Source: Nitrospira defluvii
Lineage (GTDB): Bacteria; Nitrospirota; Nitrospiria; Nitrospirales; Nitrospiraceae
Reading direction: 5' to 3'
Assembly: GCF_905220995.1 (NCBI RefSeq)
Contig: NZ_CAJNBJ010000001.1
Location: 1,364,001-1,428,000 of the forward strand
Length of the DNA stretch: 64,000 nucleotides
In this document: positions 24,033-33,745 of the stretch, one piece after another
Layout: every line of letters begins with the position of its first letter
How positions within the stretch are numbered: the first letter of the stretch is position 1
Notes under the pieces: model-generated
The model's database searches: none
What the model was told of the DNA's origin: nothing
What the model saw: only the letters and a program-made list of their open reading frames with translations
Program-made: the position numbers and the translations under genes

Positions 24033-25172
24033 ATGAACCGAGAGTTGATCGCCGTCATCGATGAAATCGGCCGTCAAAAAGGAATCGACAAGGCCCGGGT
24101 CATTGGCGCGATCGAGTCCGCGCTTCAAACTGCCGCCAAAAAACGATTTGGCCAGGCGGAAAATATTCAGGTGGAAATTGACAGCAAGACCGGAGAAATT
24201 TCGGTCGTCTCCAAGAAGATCATCGTCGATACCGTTGCCAATCCAAAGGCTGAAATCTCTCTGAAGGAAGCCCGCGAGTATGACGAAGGTGCAGAAGTGG
24301 GCGATGAGATCGGCTCGCTGATCGAGATGGATGAGTTAGGCCGTATCGCGGCTCAGACGGCCAAGCAGGTCATTTTCCAAAAGGTGCGAGAGGCGGAATG
24401 GGAAGCCGTTCAAAAGGAGTATTCGACCCGTCAAGGTGACTTGGTCAACGGCATTATTCTGGGCATGGAGCGGCGGAACTTCCTGGTCGATCTCGGCAAG
24501 ACGGAGGCGATCCTTCCTATTCAGGAACAGATCCCACGCGAAACCTATCGCCGCGGCGATCGCGTGAAGGCCTTGTTGTTGGAAGTGCGCCGGACGCCCA
24601 AAGATGTCCAGGTGATTCTCTCGCGCAGTCATCCCCAATTTGTGGCCAAGTTGTTTGAGTTGGAGGTACCGGAAGTCGGGGAGAAAATCGTTGAGATCAA
24701 GTCGATCGTGCGTGAGCCTGGTGATCGCACGAAGATCGCCGTGTCGTCGCGTGATAAGGCTGTGGATCCGGTGGGGGCCTGTGTCGGCATCAAGGGGTCG
24801 CGAGTCCAGGCGGTGGTCCGCGAGTTGCGTGGAGAAAAGATCGACATTATTACGTGGACGCAGGATCCTCGTGTCTTCATCGCGGAAGCGCTGAACCCGG
24901 CGACGATCGAGAAGGTCGGAATCGACGAGGAAAAGAAGTCGGCACTCGTGGTGGTGGCGGATTCGCAGCTGTCATTGGCAATCGGGAAGAACGGGCAGAA
25001 CGTTCGACTTGCCGCGCGTCTGACTGGTTGGAAGATCGACATCATCAGCGCGACAGAGTACGAGAAGGAAAAGGCTGAGCGGGATCGGGATATTAAGGCG
25101 GCCTTAGCGGAAGAGACGGAAGCCCAGCGCCAGCAGGACGAGGCGCGGGCTGCGGCCCAGCAGGCAGAGTAA
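24033..25172 (+). CDS. nusA: Transcription termination/antitermination protein NusA
   Basis: This 379-residue protein has the NusA N-terminal RNA polymerase-binding domain (MNRELIAVIDEIGRQKGIDK), an S1 domain (about 135-200, LVNGIILGMERRNFLVDLGK), and two KH domains with VGACVGIKGSRVQAV and SLAIGKNGQNVRLAARLTGW. It lacks the two acidic repeats of the longer Escherichia coli protein, and ends in a charged Glu/Ala/Gln tail. It acts on paused polymerase and sits in its usual place between rimP and infB. Confidence 0.96.
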   Translation: MNRELIAVIDEIGRQKGIDKARVIGAIESALQTAAKKRFGQAENIQVEIDSKTGEISVVSKKIIVDTVANPKAEISLKEAREYDEGAEVGDEIGSLIEMDELGRIAAQTAKQVIFQKVREAEWEAVQKEYSTRQGDLVNGIILGMERRNFLVDLGKTEAILPIQEQIPRETYRRGDRVKALLLEVRRTPKDVQVILSRSHPQFVAKLFELEVPEVGEKIVEIKSIVREPGDRTKIAVSSRDKAVDPVGACVGIKGSRVQAVVRELRGEKIDIITWTQDPRVFIAEALNPATIEKVGIDEEKKSALVVVADSQLSLAIGKNGQNVRLAARLTGWKIDIISATEYEKEKAERDRDIKAALAEETEAQRQQDEARAAAQQAE

Positions 25173-25235
25173 CGCGGCTCGATGGTCACGAGCCGACTGG
25201 CAATTATCTAAGCGGGTGGAGCTGAGCGGTACAGT

Positions 25236-27815
25236 ATGCGCGTGTACGAATTAGCAAAGCAGCTGGGGATGGAAAATCGGGAGCTGATTCCTGAACTGAA
25301 ACGGCTCGGGATTCCGGTGGCATCCCACAGCAGCGCCTTGGATGACGATTCGGTTCGCGTGGCGATCGAGAAGCTCAGCTCTAAGGCACGAGCCGGAGAA
25401 ACCTCTGCCGGGCATGAGGGGAAAAAGGCGGGTCGCGCCAAAGAGCATGGGGCCGTACATGCACTGGTGCATGAAGAGCCGCCGAAGCCTGACAAAAAGC
25501 GCATCCTCATCAAGAAGAAGAAGGAGGAGGGTGCGGAGGAGGCTGCTGCGCCGCTGGCTGCGGCAGAGGCGGTGTTTGCGCCGGCTGCTTCTCAAGGCGC
25601 CGAAGCGGCGCCGGTTGCGCCTCCTGTGGTAACCGCTCCTGAGGTTGCTGAGGCTGTGTCGTCAGAGGCGGCCCCGGTTGACGAAGCTGTCTCGCAACCG
25701 CCGGTTGCCGCGGCTGTGGTAGAAGCGGCGACGAAGCCGACCCAGCCTCCTGTGGTCACGGCGACTCCCGCCGATGCGGCGGCAGCTGCGAAAAAGAAGG
25801 CTTTAGCAACGGAGGCGCTGGAGAGTGAAGCGGCGGCCCGCGAGAAGCTGAAAAAAGCTAAAAAGGCGCCACGGACGCGGGAAGAAGACGAAGCGAAGTT
25901 CAAGAACGACGCCACCCGATGGGGTGATCTGCGGGCGATCCCGGTCCAGCGGCGCGAAGACCGGTCCAAGCATATCCACCATGCCTCGCCGACGGAAATC
26001 ACAAAGCCGAGAAAGAAAAGCGTGAAATTGAGCGCGGGAGTCAGTGTCAAGGAGTTCGCGGAACTCATCGGTCAGCGACCTGCGGATGTTGTCCGGAAGC
26101 TGATGGAGATGGGGCAGATGGTGACGTTCAATCAGTCGATCAATCTCGAGGCGGCCTCATTGATCGCTGAAGAGTACGGGGCGAAGGTGGAAGTATCCAC
26201 GGAAAAAGCCGGAGAGGCGTTACTGGAAGAGGCTGCGCAATCGTCAGGTGAGGAACATGCCGTACCGCGCCCTCCGGTCGTGACGATCATGGGCCATGTG
26301 GATCACGGGAAAACGTCCTTGCTCGATGCAATCCGGCAGACGAAGGTGGCGGAAGGCGAGGCGGGAGGTATCACGCAGCATATCGGCGCCTACATGGTCG
26401 GGGTGCGCGACAAGCAGGTCACCTTCCTCGATACTCCCGGCCATGAAGCGTTTACGGCAATGCGTGCTCGTGGCGCCAAAGCGACGGATATTGTGATTCT
26501 GGTGGTGGCCGCCGACGATGGTGTGATGCCGCAGACGGTCGAGGCGATTCATCACGCCAAAGCTGCCGGAGTGCCGCTGATCGTCGCCATTAACAAAGTG
26601 GACAAGCCGGGGGCGAATGTCGATCGTGTTAAGAATGCGCTGACCGAGCACGGATTGGTCGCGGAGTCTTGGGGCGGCGATACGATCATGGTCGAGGTCT
26701 CTGCGAAGCAGCGAACCGGCCTCGATAATCTTTTGGAAATGATTCTCCTGCAGGCGGAAGTGTTGGAATTGAAGGCGGATCCCGAGCGTATGGCGAAGGG
26801 GTTAGTGATCGAGGCGAAGCTGGACCGTGGTCGTGGACCGATCGCGACGGTGTTGGTGCAGAGCGGGACCTTGCATGTCGGTGATGCGTTTGTGGTCGGC
26901 AATTTCAGCGGCCGTGTTCGTGCTCTCGTCACAGACACAGGGAAAAAGACCGTGGAAGCCGGGCCGTCGGTGCCTGTTGAGGTGATCGGATTGCCGGGAG
27001 TGCCGTCCGCCGGTGATGTCTTTACCATTGTGAAGGACGAGCGCGTGGCTCGTGAGATCGCTCAGGAGCGGGCAATGAAACAGCGAGCCGCCGATCTGGC
27101 CGGTCCGGCGAAGGTGAGCCTGGATGATCTGTTTGCCAAGATTCAGGAGGGCAACGTCAAGGAGTTGCCGATCGTGATCAAGGCCGACGTGCAGGGCTCT
27201 GCGGAGGCCTTGGCGGCTGCGGTGGAGAAGATGCCGGCTGGTGCAGTCAAGCTGCGAGTGATGCACACTGGGGTCGGCGGAATTACGGAAACCGATATTC
27301 TTCTGGCGGCGGCGTCCAAGGCCATCGTGATCGGATTCAATATCCGTCCGGAACCGAAGGCGGCGGCGTTGGCCGAGCGTGAAGGCGTTGATGTTCGCCT
27401 CTATAGCATCATCTATGACGCGCTGAACGACATCCGCGCGGCGATGGAAGGGCTGCTCGAGCCGACGCTCAAGGAGCGCGTGCTTGGGCGGGCTGAGGTA
27501 CGGCAGATGTTCACGATTCCGAAGGCTGGCCTGGTGGCCGGCTGCTACGTCGTGGATGGCGCAATTTCCAGGGCCAGTGCGGGGGTGCGCGTCATTCGGG
27601 ACAGTGTGGTTGTCTATGAAGGCAAGCTGGGCTCGCTCAGGCGCTTCAAGGATGATGTGCGTGAAGTTCAGCAGGGATATGAGTGCGGTATTACGGTTGA
27701 AAACTTCAATGACCTTAAGGCCGGGGACATTATCGAGGCGTTTGCGATAGATAAGGTTGCGGCCAAGCTTGAAACGACAAATCGTGGTGCGGCTCCGCAA
27801 AGTCACCGGGCATGA
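25236..27815 (+). CDS. infB: Translation initiation factor IF-2
   Basis: This 859-residue GTPase delivers fMet-tRNA to the 30S subunit. It has an IF2 N-domain ([18 protein letters not shown]), a roughly 150-residue Ala/Glu/Val/Pro-rich linker, and then the G domain with G1 GHVDHGKTS (about residue 352), G3 DTPGHEA and G4 NKVDKPG. Domains II to IV follow, ending in [17 protein letters not shown]. Its stop overlaps the next gene by 4 bp. Confidence 0.97.
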   Translation: MRVYELAKQLGMENRELIPELKRLGIPVASHSSALDDDSVRVAIEKLSSKARAGETSAGHEGKKAGRAKEHGAVHALVHEEPPKPDKKRILIKKKKEEGAEEAAAPLAAAEAVFAPAASQGAEAAPVAPPVVTAPEVAEAVSSEAAPVDEAVSQPPVAAAVVEAATKPTQPPVVTATPADAAAAAKKKALATEALESEAAAREKLKKAKKAPRTREEDEAKFKNDATRWGDLRAIPVQRREDRSKHIHHASPTEITKPRKKSVKLSAGVSVKEFAELIGQRPADVVRKLMEMGQMVTFNQSINLEAASLIAEEYGAKVEVSTEKAGEALLEEAAQSSGEEHAVPRPPVVTIMGHVDHGKTSLLDAIRQTKVAEGEAGGITQHIGAYMVGVRDKQVTFLDTPGHEAFTAMRARGAKATDIVILVVAADDGVMPQTVEAIHHAKAAGVPLIVAINKVDKPGANVDRVKNALTEHGLVAESWGGDTIMVEVSAKQRTGLDNLLEMILLQAEVLELKADPERMAKGLVIEAKLDRGRGPIATVLVQSGTLHVGDAFVVGNFSGRVRALVTDTGKKTVEAGPSVPVEVIGLPGVPSAGDVFTIVKDERVAREIAQERAMKQRAADLAGPAKVSLDDLFAKIQEGNVKELPIVIKADVQGSAEALAAAVEKMPAGAVKLRVMHTGVGGITETDILLAAASKAIVIGFNIRPEPKAAALAEREGVDVRLYSIIYDALNDIRAAMEGLLEPTLKERVLGRAEVRQMFTIPKAGLVAGCYVVDGAISRASAGVRVIRDSVVVYEGKLGSLRRFKDDVREVQQGYECGITVENFNDLKAGDIIEAFAIDKVAAKLETTNRGAAPQSHRA

Positions 27816-28093
27816 TCGTTGGGCTCTGCACGGTCGAATTGTTTATTCCTGATGGCCATTCATTGAAAGAGAAGCGCCAGGTCCTGCAAAGTTTGAAAGC
27901 CCGGCTGCGGGATAAATTCAATGTGTCGGTAGCTGAGGTCGGTGATCAGGAGTTGTGGCAGAAGGCCATTCTCGGCTTGGCCTGCGTGGCGAATGAGTCC
28001 ACGCACGTGAATCAGGTCCTCGACCAAGCGGTGAATTTGATTCAGGCGGTACCCACGATCCAGTTGTTGCGCTCGCGAATCGAATTGCTCTAA
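27812..28093 (+). CDS. DUF503 (YlxP-like) protein
   Basis: This 93-residue protein starts with ATGATCG overlapping the infB stop, so it is coupled. It shows the family pattern [44 protein letters not shown], and a helix ending VNLIQ. YlxP-like proteins sit between infB and rbfA in many bacteria and are linked to ribosome assembly; no precise reaction is known. Confidence 0.9.
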   Translation: MIVGLCTVELFIPDGHSLKEKRQVLQSLKARLRDKFNVSVAEVGDQELWQKAILGLACVANESTHVNQVLDQAVNLIQAVPTIQLLRSRIELL

Positions 28094-28102
28094 GGCCGAC
28101 TC

Positions 28103-28501
28103 ATGTCAAAGTCGACATATAGCCGAGCCGATCGGGTGGCCGATCAGATTCGCATGGAAGTGGCTGACATCCTGATGCGGAAGATCAAAGATCCGCGTGT
28201 GAGGTCCGTGACCGTGACGGATGTCGAGTTGACGAAGGATTTGCGCATCGCGCGCGTCTTCGTGACGACGATGGAGCAAAACAAGGACGAACGGCACGTA
28301 TTCGACGGGTTGGCGAAGGCGAGCGGGTTTGTGCGGGCGGAATTAGGCCGACGCCTGGCGTTGCGGTATCTGCCGGAAGTGATCTTCATGAAGGATGTCA
28401 GCGGCGCACGGGCGGATCGGGTGCTGAAGCTATTGGATGGATTGCAGCGTGACGAGGCGAAGGATGAGGTGCTCATGGAATCCCCTCGCACCGATGTCTA
28501 G
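28103..28501 (+). CDS. rbfA: Ribosome-binding factor A
   Basis: This 132-residue protein is a single KH-type domain (YSRADRVADQIRMEVADILM, IKDPRVRSVTVTDVELTKDL, LRYLPEVIFMKDVSGARADR). It matures the 5' end of 16S rRNA in cold or fast growth. It is 9 bp after the DUF503 gene and 3 bp before truB. Confidence 0.95.
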   Translation: MSKSTYSRADRVADQIRMEVADILMRKIKDPRVRSVTVTDVELTKDLRIARVFVTTMEQNKDERHVFDGLAKASGFVRAELGRRLALRYLPEVIFMKDVSGARADRVLKLLDGLQRDEAKDEVLMESPRTDV

Positions 28502-28504
28502 CAA

Positions 28505-29536
28505 ATGATCGCGATGCCGACGACGGAATCCCAGGTCGTGAGGAAGCTTCAGGACGGAGTGCTGAATGTCCATAAGGAAGCGAGGTGGACGTCTCACGAC
28601 GTAGTGGCGCGCATCCGTGGGAAGTTGCGCGGGATCAAGCTTGGACACGCGGGAACGTTGGACCCGGCCGCCACCGGGGTGCTGCCTCTACTTCTGGGTC
28701 GCGGGACACGTATCGCAGAATATTTGCTCGAGTGGGATAAGACCTATCTCGCCGAGATGCGACTCGGTGAAACAACCGACACGCAAGATGCCACGGGAAC
28801 CGTACTTCAGCGCTTACCGGTTGACTCGCTGAGTGAAGCCCGCCTCCGAGACGTGGTGGCCGCGTTTGAGGGGCCTATTCAGCAAATTCCCCCCATGTAT
28901 TCAGCGGTAAAGGTTGGGGGAGTTCCCCTCTATAAGTCTGCACGAGCCGGCAAAGACGTGGCGCGTCAGGCGCGTGACGTCACTGTTTATCGAATCGAGA
29001 TTGTGAGTATGCAGCTCCCGCACGTCATGCTTCGCGTGACATGCTCCAAAGGGACGTACATCCGAACGTTGTGCGCGGATATCGGAGCGCAGTTAGGGAC
29101 GGGTGGTCATATGGGCTCGCTTGTTCGTGAGCGTGTGGGGCCACTCGTGCTGGAGCAGGCGTTGACCGTGGGCGAAGTCGAATCGCGGTTGACGCAGGGA
29201 ACGTTGGAGGCCTCATTGTTAACGCTGGATGAGGCGTTATTCGGGCTTCCGACGTGCATGGTGGGTGCAGGAACGGCCAGACGCGTGTTGCACGGCATGC
29301 CGGTTCCATGTTCGGAAGTGCTGGGCTGGGAAGGGGTGCCTACGGACCTTCCTGAGGGAACCAGTCGTGCGATTCGGATCAAAGACGAAGACGGGCGGTT
29401 ATTGGCCATCGGCACCATGCCCGCCGGCCTACGAATTCAAGGGGGGAGCGCGGGAGAGCTCCCGATTGCCGTCTCAAAAGTATTGGTCACAGATGAGTCA
29501 CAAGGGTCAAGTATCGCGAACTCAATAGAGGAGTAG
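28505..29536 (+). CDS. truB: tRNA pseudouridine(55) synthase
   Basis: This 343-residue enzyme isomerises U55 in the T-loop of tRNAs. The catalytic aspartate lies in GHAGTLDPAATGVLPLLLG. Other family motifs are KTYLAEMRLGETTDTQDATG, QIPPMYSAVKVGGVPLYKSAR and KGTYIRTLCADIG. The C-terminal 90 residues form a PUA-like domain. A second ATG four codons in is an alternative start. rpsO follows after 6 bp. Confidence 0.96.
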   Translation: MIAMPTTESQVVRKLQDGVLNVHKEARWTSHDVVARIRGKLRGIKLGHAGTLDPAATGVLPLLLGRGTRIAEYLLEWDKTYLAEMRLGETTDTQDATGTVLQRLPVDSLSEARLRDVVAAFEGPIQQIPPMYSAVKVGGVPLYKSARAGKDVARQARDVTVYRIEIVSMQLPHVMLRVTCSKGTYIRTLCADIGAQLGTGGHMGSLVRERVGPLVLEQALTVGEVESRLTQGTLEASLLTLDEALFGLPTCMVGAGTARRVLHGMPVPCSEVLGWEGVPTDLPEGTSRAIRIKDEDGRLLAIGTMPAGLRIQGGSAGELPIAVSKVLVTDESQGSSIANSIEE

Positions 29537-29542
29537 GGACGT

Positions 29543-29812
29543 ATGGCACTGGTAAAAGAAGTGAAAACGGAATTGGTGAAGAACTTCCAGCAGCACGAGA
29601 AGGATACCGGATCGCCGGAAGTGCAAATCGCCATTCTCACGAATCGCATCACGTATTTGACGGAACATTTCAAGTTGCACAAGAAGGACCATCATTCGCG
29701 GCGTGGATTGTTGACGCTGGTAGGGCGGCGCCGTCGGTTATTGGACTATCTGCGGCGCATCGAAGAGAGTCGCTATCGGGCCGTCATTGAGCGACTGGGC
29801 ATCCGCAAGTAG
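29543..29812 (+). CDS. rpsO: 30S ribosomal protein S15
   Basis: This 89-residue protein has the family's full length and motifs: [50 protein letters not shown], and [12 protein letters not shown]. It binds 16S rRNA at the h20-h22 junction. AGGAG lies 9 bp upstream of the ATG. Confidence 0.98.
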   Translation: MALVKEVKTELVKNFQQHEKDTGSPEVQIAILTNRITYLTEHFKLHKKDHHSRRGLLTLVGRRRRLLDYLRRIEESRYRAVIERLGIRK

Positions 29813-29825
29813 ACGGGTGATCGAA

Positions 29826-29855
29826 TCGGCCGCCACCTTGTTGCGTGGCGGCCGA
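29826..29855 (+). terminator. Hairpin after rpsO (attenuator or RNase site)
   Basis: An 11 bp perfect stem TCGGCCGCCAC / GTGGCGGCCGA with an 8-nt loop lacks a T-run. It may be a partial terminator or a processing site between rpsO and pnp. Confidence 0.6.
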
Positions 29856-29886
29856 CCTATTGTCCCCGCAGGTGAACACTGAAACA

Positions 29887-29955
29887 CGTTCAAACTGAGG
29901 GAACCTATGCAACGGTGCCCAGAAGGGCTGAAGGGCCTGTTGTATGGTTTGAGCG
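29887..29955 (+). promoter_or_regulatory. Structured pnp leader
   Basis: CGTTCAAAC (29887-29895) pairs with GTTTGAGCG (29947-29955), and inside it CCTATGCAAC pairs imperfectly with GTTGTATGG, capped by GCCC-AGAA-GGGC. It resembles the arrangement of the Escherichia coli pnp leader, where RNase III cuts a stem and PNPase represses itself; the parallel is inference. Confidence 0.5.
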
Positions 29956-29999
29956 TATCTCTGTGGGCATCTGTGGGATTTAACCGAAGGAGACCATAG

Positions 30000-32117
30000 A
30001 TGAAACATGTTGTAGAGATCGAGCTGGCAGGCCGCCGCTTGACGCTGGAAACCGGCCGAATTGCCAAGCAGGCGGACGGTGCGATTTGGGCCACCTACGG
30101 CGACACGGTGGTGTTGGCGACGGCGGTTGCGTCCCAGACGGCGAAGCCGGGTGTGGATTTTCTCCCGCTTACGGTGGACTACCAGGAGAAGACCTACGCG
30201 GCCGGCAAGATTCCCGGCGGATACTTCAAGCGCGAAGGTCGTCCGTCGGAGCGAGAGGTGTTGACCAGCCGGTTGATTGATCGTCCGCTTCGGCCCCTCT
30301 TTCCTGAGGGTTATTATTTTGAAACCCAGGTCATCACCTCCGTGCTGTCGGCAGATAAGACCGGCGTATCCGATGTAATTGCGATCATCGCTGCATCTGC
30401 GGCTCTGTCGATTTCGTCAATTCCGTTCAACGGACCGATCGCCGGCGTGAAAATCGGTCGCGTGAATGGGCAGCTGGTGGTCAACCCTGACCTTGAGACG
30501 TTGGAATCCAGCGAGCTCCAGCTCGTGGTGGCGGGTACTGCCGATGCCGTGATGATGGTTGAGGCGGGAGCCAATGAGTTGTCGGAAGCGACCATGTTGG
30601 AGGCGATCGAACTCGCGCACAGCGAGATTAAGAAAATCGTCGCGAAGATTGAAGAGCTGCGTGCGCTGGCCGGGAAGCCGAAACGGGTTGTCACGCAAGA
30701 ACCGATCGATGCTGTCTTGGCCGAACAGGTGCGCAAGTTGGTTGCCGGAGCGATTCGTGAAGCGATCCTAATTCCCAATAAGAGCGCCAGACAGGAGCGG
30801 TTGGATCAGGTGTTGGCTGAGACGCTCGCGGCGCTGAAGTCGGATGAACCGAATCGGGATCGGCACGTCAAGATCATCTTCCATGGATTGGAGTACACCG
30901 AAGTCCGTAACATGATTCTTGAGAAACGGGTTCGCGCGGATGGCCGTGGGCCTGCGGACATTCGTCCGATTACCTGCGAAGTGGGGGTGTTACCGCGCGC
31001 ACACGGATCGGCGGTGTTTACCCGTGGAGAAACGCAGAGTTTGGCGGTGGTCACGCTGGGGACCACTGACGATGAACAGCGCATTGACGCTCTGGAGGGA
31101 GAGTACATGCGCACGTTCATGCTGCATTATAACTTTCCTCCCTTCAGCGTCGGCGAGGCGCGGCCGCTTCGGTCGCCCGGACGCCGTGAAGTGGGGCACG
31201 GGGCACTTGCCGAACGTGCGTTGAAGTCGATCATGCCTGGAAAGGATAAATTCCCCTATACCATTCGGATTGTGTCTGAGATTTTGGAGTCCAACGGCTC
31301 CTCGTCCATGGCGACGGTGTGCGGAGGTACTCTGGCGCTGTTGGATGCGGGGGTGCCGATCAAAGAGCCGGTGGCCGGCATCGCCATGGGATTGATCAAG
31401 GAAGGCAACCAAGTGCTGGTGCTGTCCGATATTCTCGGGCTTGAGGATCACTTGGGTGATATGGACTTCAAGGTGACCGGGACCAAAAACGGTGTCACGG
31501 CGCTGCAGATGGACATCAAGATCGGGGGGATCACGTCCGAGCTGATGCGGGAAGCGCTGGCACAGGCGAAGGCGGGTCGGCTCCACATCTTGGGGTGTAT
31601 GGCTCAGGCCCTGACTGCCCCGCGGACCAAGTTGTCCGCGTTCGCTCCGCGCATTTTCCCGATGAAGATCAAGCAAGACAAGATTCGGGATGTGATCGGG
31701 CCGGGTGGCAAAATGATCCGCAGCATCATTGCCGAGACCGGAGTGAAGATCAATGTCGAGGATACGGGCGATGTGACGATTGCGTCGTCGGATGAGGCTT
31801 CCGCACAGAAGGCGATCGACATGATCAAGCGTCTGACCGAAGAAGTCGAAGTCGGGAAAATTTATCAGGGCACCGTCAGAAAGATCATGGATTTCGGCGC
31901 CTTCGTCGAGGTCCTGCCCGGCACGGACGGATTGGTGCATATCTCTCAGTTGGCGCACCACCGCGTGAAGGCGGTCACCGATGAGGTCAAGGAAGGTGAT
32001 CAGATCATGGTGAAGGTGCTGGAAATCGACAAGCAGGGGAAAATCCGCCTCAGTCGGAAAGAAGCGATGCCGGCTCCAGCGGGGTCTCCCGCGACCGAAC
32101 CAACGCCTGCGGGATAA
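30000..32117 (+). CDS. pnp: Polyribonucleotide nucleotidyltransferase (PNPase)
   Basis: This 705-residue 3'-5' phosphorolytic exoribonuclease has two RNase PH domains (first about 10-140, second about 310-540, with GGETQSLAVVTLG-like and MATVCGGTLALLDAGVPI segments), a KH domain with VIGPGGKMIRSI, and a C-terminal S1 domain (GTVRKIMDFGAFVEVLPGTD). GAAGGAGACC precedes the ATG. It closes the conserved translation operon; an M16 peptidase gene follows after 2 bp. Confidence 0.97.
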   Translation: MKHVVEIELAGRRLTLETGRIAKQADGAIWATYGDTVVLATAVASQTAKPGVDFLPLTVDYQEKTYAAGKIPGGYFKREGRPSEREVLTSRLIDRPLRPLFPEGYYFETQVITSVLSADKTGVSDVIAIIAASAALSISSIPFNGPIAGVKIGRVNGQLVVNPDLETLESSELQLVVAGTADAVMMVEAGANELSEATMLEAIELAHSEIKKIVAKIEELRALAGKPKRVVTQEPIDAVLAEQVRKLVAGAIREAILIPNKSARQERLDQVLAETLAALKSDEPNRDRHVKIIFHGLEYTEVRNMILEKRVRADGRGPADIRPITCEVGVLPRAHGSAVFTRGETQSLAVVTLGTTDDEQRIDALEGEYMRTFMLHYNFPPFSVGEARPLRSPGRREVGHGALAERALKSIMPGKDKFPYTIRIVSEILESNGSSSMATVCGGTLALLDAGVPIKEPVAGIAMGLIKEGNQVLVLSDILGLEDHLGDMDFKVTGTKNGVTALQMDIKIGGITSELMREALAQAKAGRLHILGCMAQALTAPRTKLSAFAPRIFPMKIKQDKIRDVIGPGGKMIRSIIAETGVKINVEDTGDVTIASSDEASAQKAIDMIKRLTEEVEVGKIYQGTVRKIMDFGAFVEVLPGTDGLVHISQLAHHRVKAVTDEVKEGDQIMVKVLEIDKQGKIRLSRKEAMPAPAGSPATEPTPAG

Positions 32118-32119
32118 TC

Positions 32120-33373
32120 GTGTATCGAAAGATCGTGCTCGACAACCGGCTGCGCATCGTGGCCGAACTGCTTCCGACCTTGAAATCCGTCACCATCGGG
32201 ATCTGGGTGAACGTCGGATCACGCGATGAGCGACCGGGTGAAGAGGGGTTGTCCCACTTTCTCGAACACATGTTTTTCAAGGGGACACGGAGCCGAACGG
32301 CCACGCAGATCTCCCGCGAAATTGATGCGCTCGGTGGGGAGATGAATGCCTTTACCACCCGGGAGACGACGACCTTTTACGTCAAGGTGCTGGATCAGCA
32401 ATTGGAGGCGGCCCTGGAGCTGCTCTCCGATTTGTTCTACCGCTCCCGGTTTGAGCCTAAGGAAGTCGAGAAAGAAAAGCAGGTGGTCTTGGAGGAGATC
32501 CGGATGGTTCAGGATGATCCGGAGGACCTTGTCCAAGAACTCCATATGAAGCACACGCTCGGCAGTCACCCGTTGGGAAGACCCATCCTCGGGCAGGCAC
32601 CAAGGATTCAGGCATTGGGGCGCAAAGACCTCGTGTCGTATGTCGGCTCCCATTACGACCCTGAGCGCACGGTGATCGCAGTGGCAGGCAATTTTACGTG
32701 GAAGCGCCTTGAGTCACTGTTGGCTCGCTATTTTTCCGCATCCCACAAGGGCGTGGCGGTCAAGCCAAGCCGTCGTCCGCCGGAAGTTCGTGGGGGGGTG
32801 CTGGTAAAACGGAAATCGCTCGAACAGGTGCATTTGTGTTTAGGGCTCCAGGGATTGAGCGCCGGGCACAAGGATCGGTACGCCGCGCACGCGTTGAACG
32901 GTGTGCTCGGTGGAAGCGTGAGTTCACGCCTGTTTCAAGAGGTGCGGGAGAAGCGCGGGCTGGTCTACTCAATCTATTCGTTCTTATCCACATACTCGGA
33001 TGGAGGTATGACCACAGTCTATGCCGGCACGCGCCCGAAGGAAGTGGAGCGTGTGGTAGAAGTCGTGTGCCGTGAACTGAAGAAACTTCGTACGAACGGC
33101 ATTGATGCGAAAGACCTGGCCCGAGTGAAGAATCAAATGAAGGGCAGTCTTATGCTCAGTCTCGAAAGTTCTCATAGTCGGATGAGTAAGTTGGCAAAGG
33201 ACGAGTTGACGCAGGGGAGCCATGTTTCCCTCGAACAGATGATCGGGGAAATTGATCGAGTCACAACAGACCAAGTCTATCGAGTGGCGCAAACTCTCTT
33301 AGATCAACGGTGTCTTGCCATCACGGCACTTGGGCCGATCCCGGCGAATAGTCTTCAGGCATTTGCCTCATAA
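32120..33373 (+). CDS. M16 family zinc metallopeptidase (processing peptidase-like)
   Basis: This 417-residue protein uses a GTG start 2 bp after the pnp stop. It has the inverted zinc motif H46-F-L-E49-H50 in LSHFLEHMFFKGT and the third ligand region EEIRMVQDDPEDLVQE about 75 residues later. The C-terminal half has the inactive-like M16 domain with VREKRGLVYSIYSF. It looks cytoplasmic, and such peptidases are frequent next to pnp. No terminator is visible after it. Confidence 0.92.
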   Translation: MYRKIVLDNRLRIVAELLPTLKSVTIGIWVNVGSRDERPGEEGLSHFLEHMFFKGTRSRTATQISREIDALGGEMNAFTTRETTTFYVKVLDQQLEAALELLSDLFYRSRFEPKEVEKEKQVVLEEIRMVQDDPEDLVQELHMKHTLGSHPLGRPILGQAPRIQALGRKDLVSYVGSHYDPERTVIAVAGNFTWKRLESLLARYFSASHKGVAVKPSRRPPEVRGGVLVKRKSLEQVHLCLGLQGLSAGHKDRYAAHALNGVLGGSVSSRLFQEVREKRGLVYSIYSFLSTYSDGGMTTVYAGTRPKEVERVVEVVCRELKKLRTNGIDAKDLARVKNQMKGSLMLSLESSHSRMSKLAKDELTQGSHVSLEQMIGEIDRVTTDQVYRVAQTLLDQRCLAITALGPIPANSLQAFAS

Positions 33374-33745
33374 TCGATCACAGGGCAAAGTAGCCTTGCG
33401 TGGAATGAGCCGGTATTCATGAGGGAAACAGCCGAGCCATCGCTGGAGAGGAATACCCAACTCATTGAATACTCAGAGGCTTGGCGGGAAAGGTTGAACC
33501 GGAATTTTAGGAAAACATTTTCTTGACACGTTTGGTGGATTTAAGTACCATGGCCGCGTTTTCGTCCCATAAGTTCGAATTTATTTCGACTGCATTACAG
33601 GGGAAGGTAAGCAGAGAGAAAGGGGGTGTGGTTCGCACTTCCTCCTGCTAGCGCGTTCTCTGGATTTTTTGTTTTTTGAACTATTTTTTTGGATATTGTG
33701 ATTCAACGGTTCTCTGGTCATCATTTTTCCAAGGAGGGTAGGGTT
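33374..33745 (+). other. Non-coding promoter and leader region
   Basis: This 372 bp stretch has no gene. From left to right: about 150 bp without clear signals, a strong promoter at 33523-33551, an inverted repeat TCGAA-5-TTCGA at 33575-33589, a hairpin formed by CAGAGA (near 33612) and TCTCTG (33657-33662) enclosing GTGTG/CGCAC, three T-runs at 33665-33690, and AAGGAGGG before the ATG at 33746. Confidence 0.75.
33523..33551 (+). promoter_or_regulatory. Strong sigma-70 promoter
   Basis: TTGACA (33523-33528), a 17 bp spacer and TACCAT (33546-33551). The predicted leader is about 190 nt before the exported-protein gene at 33746. Confidence 0.75.

Noticed and set aside
26802-27806. Long minus-strand frame antisense to infB
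   Set aside because: Shadow of a conserved GTPase gene; no ribosome site and no recognised domain.
30990-31961. Long minus-strand frame (323 codons) antisense to pnp
   Set aside because: It lies fully inside pnp, which has clear KH and S1 motifs; composition is typical of antisense frames in G+C-rich coding DNA.
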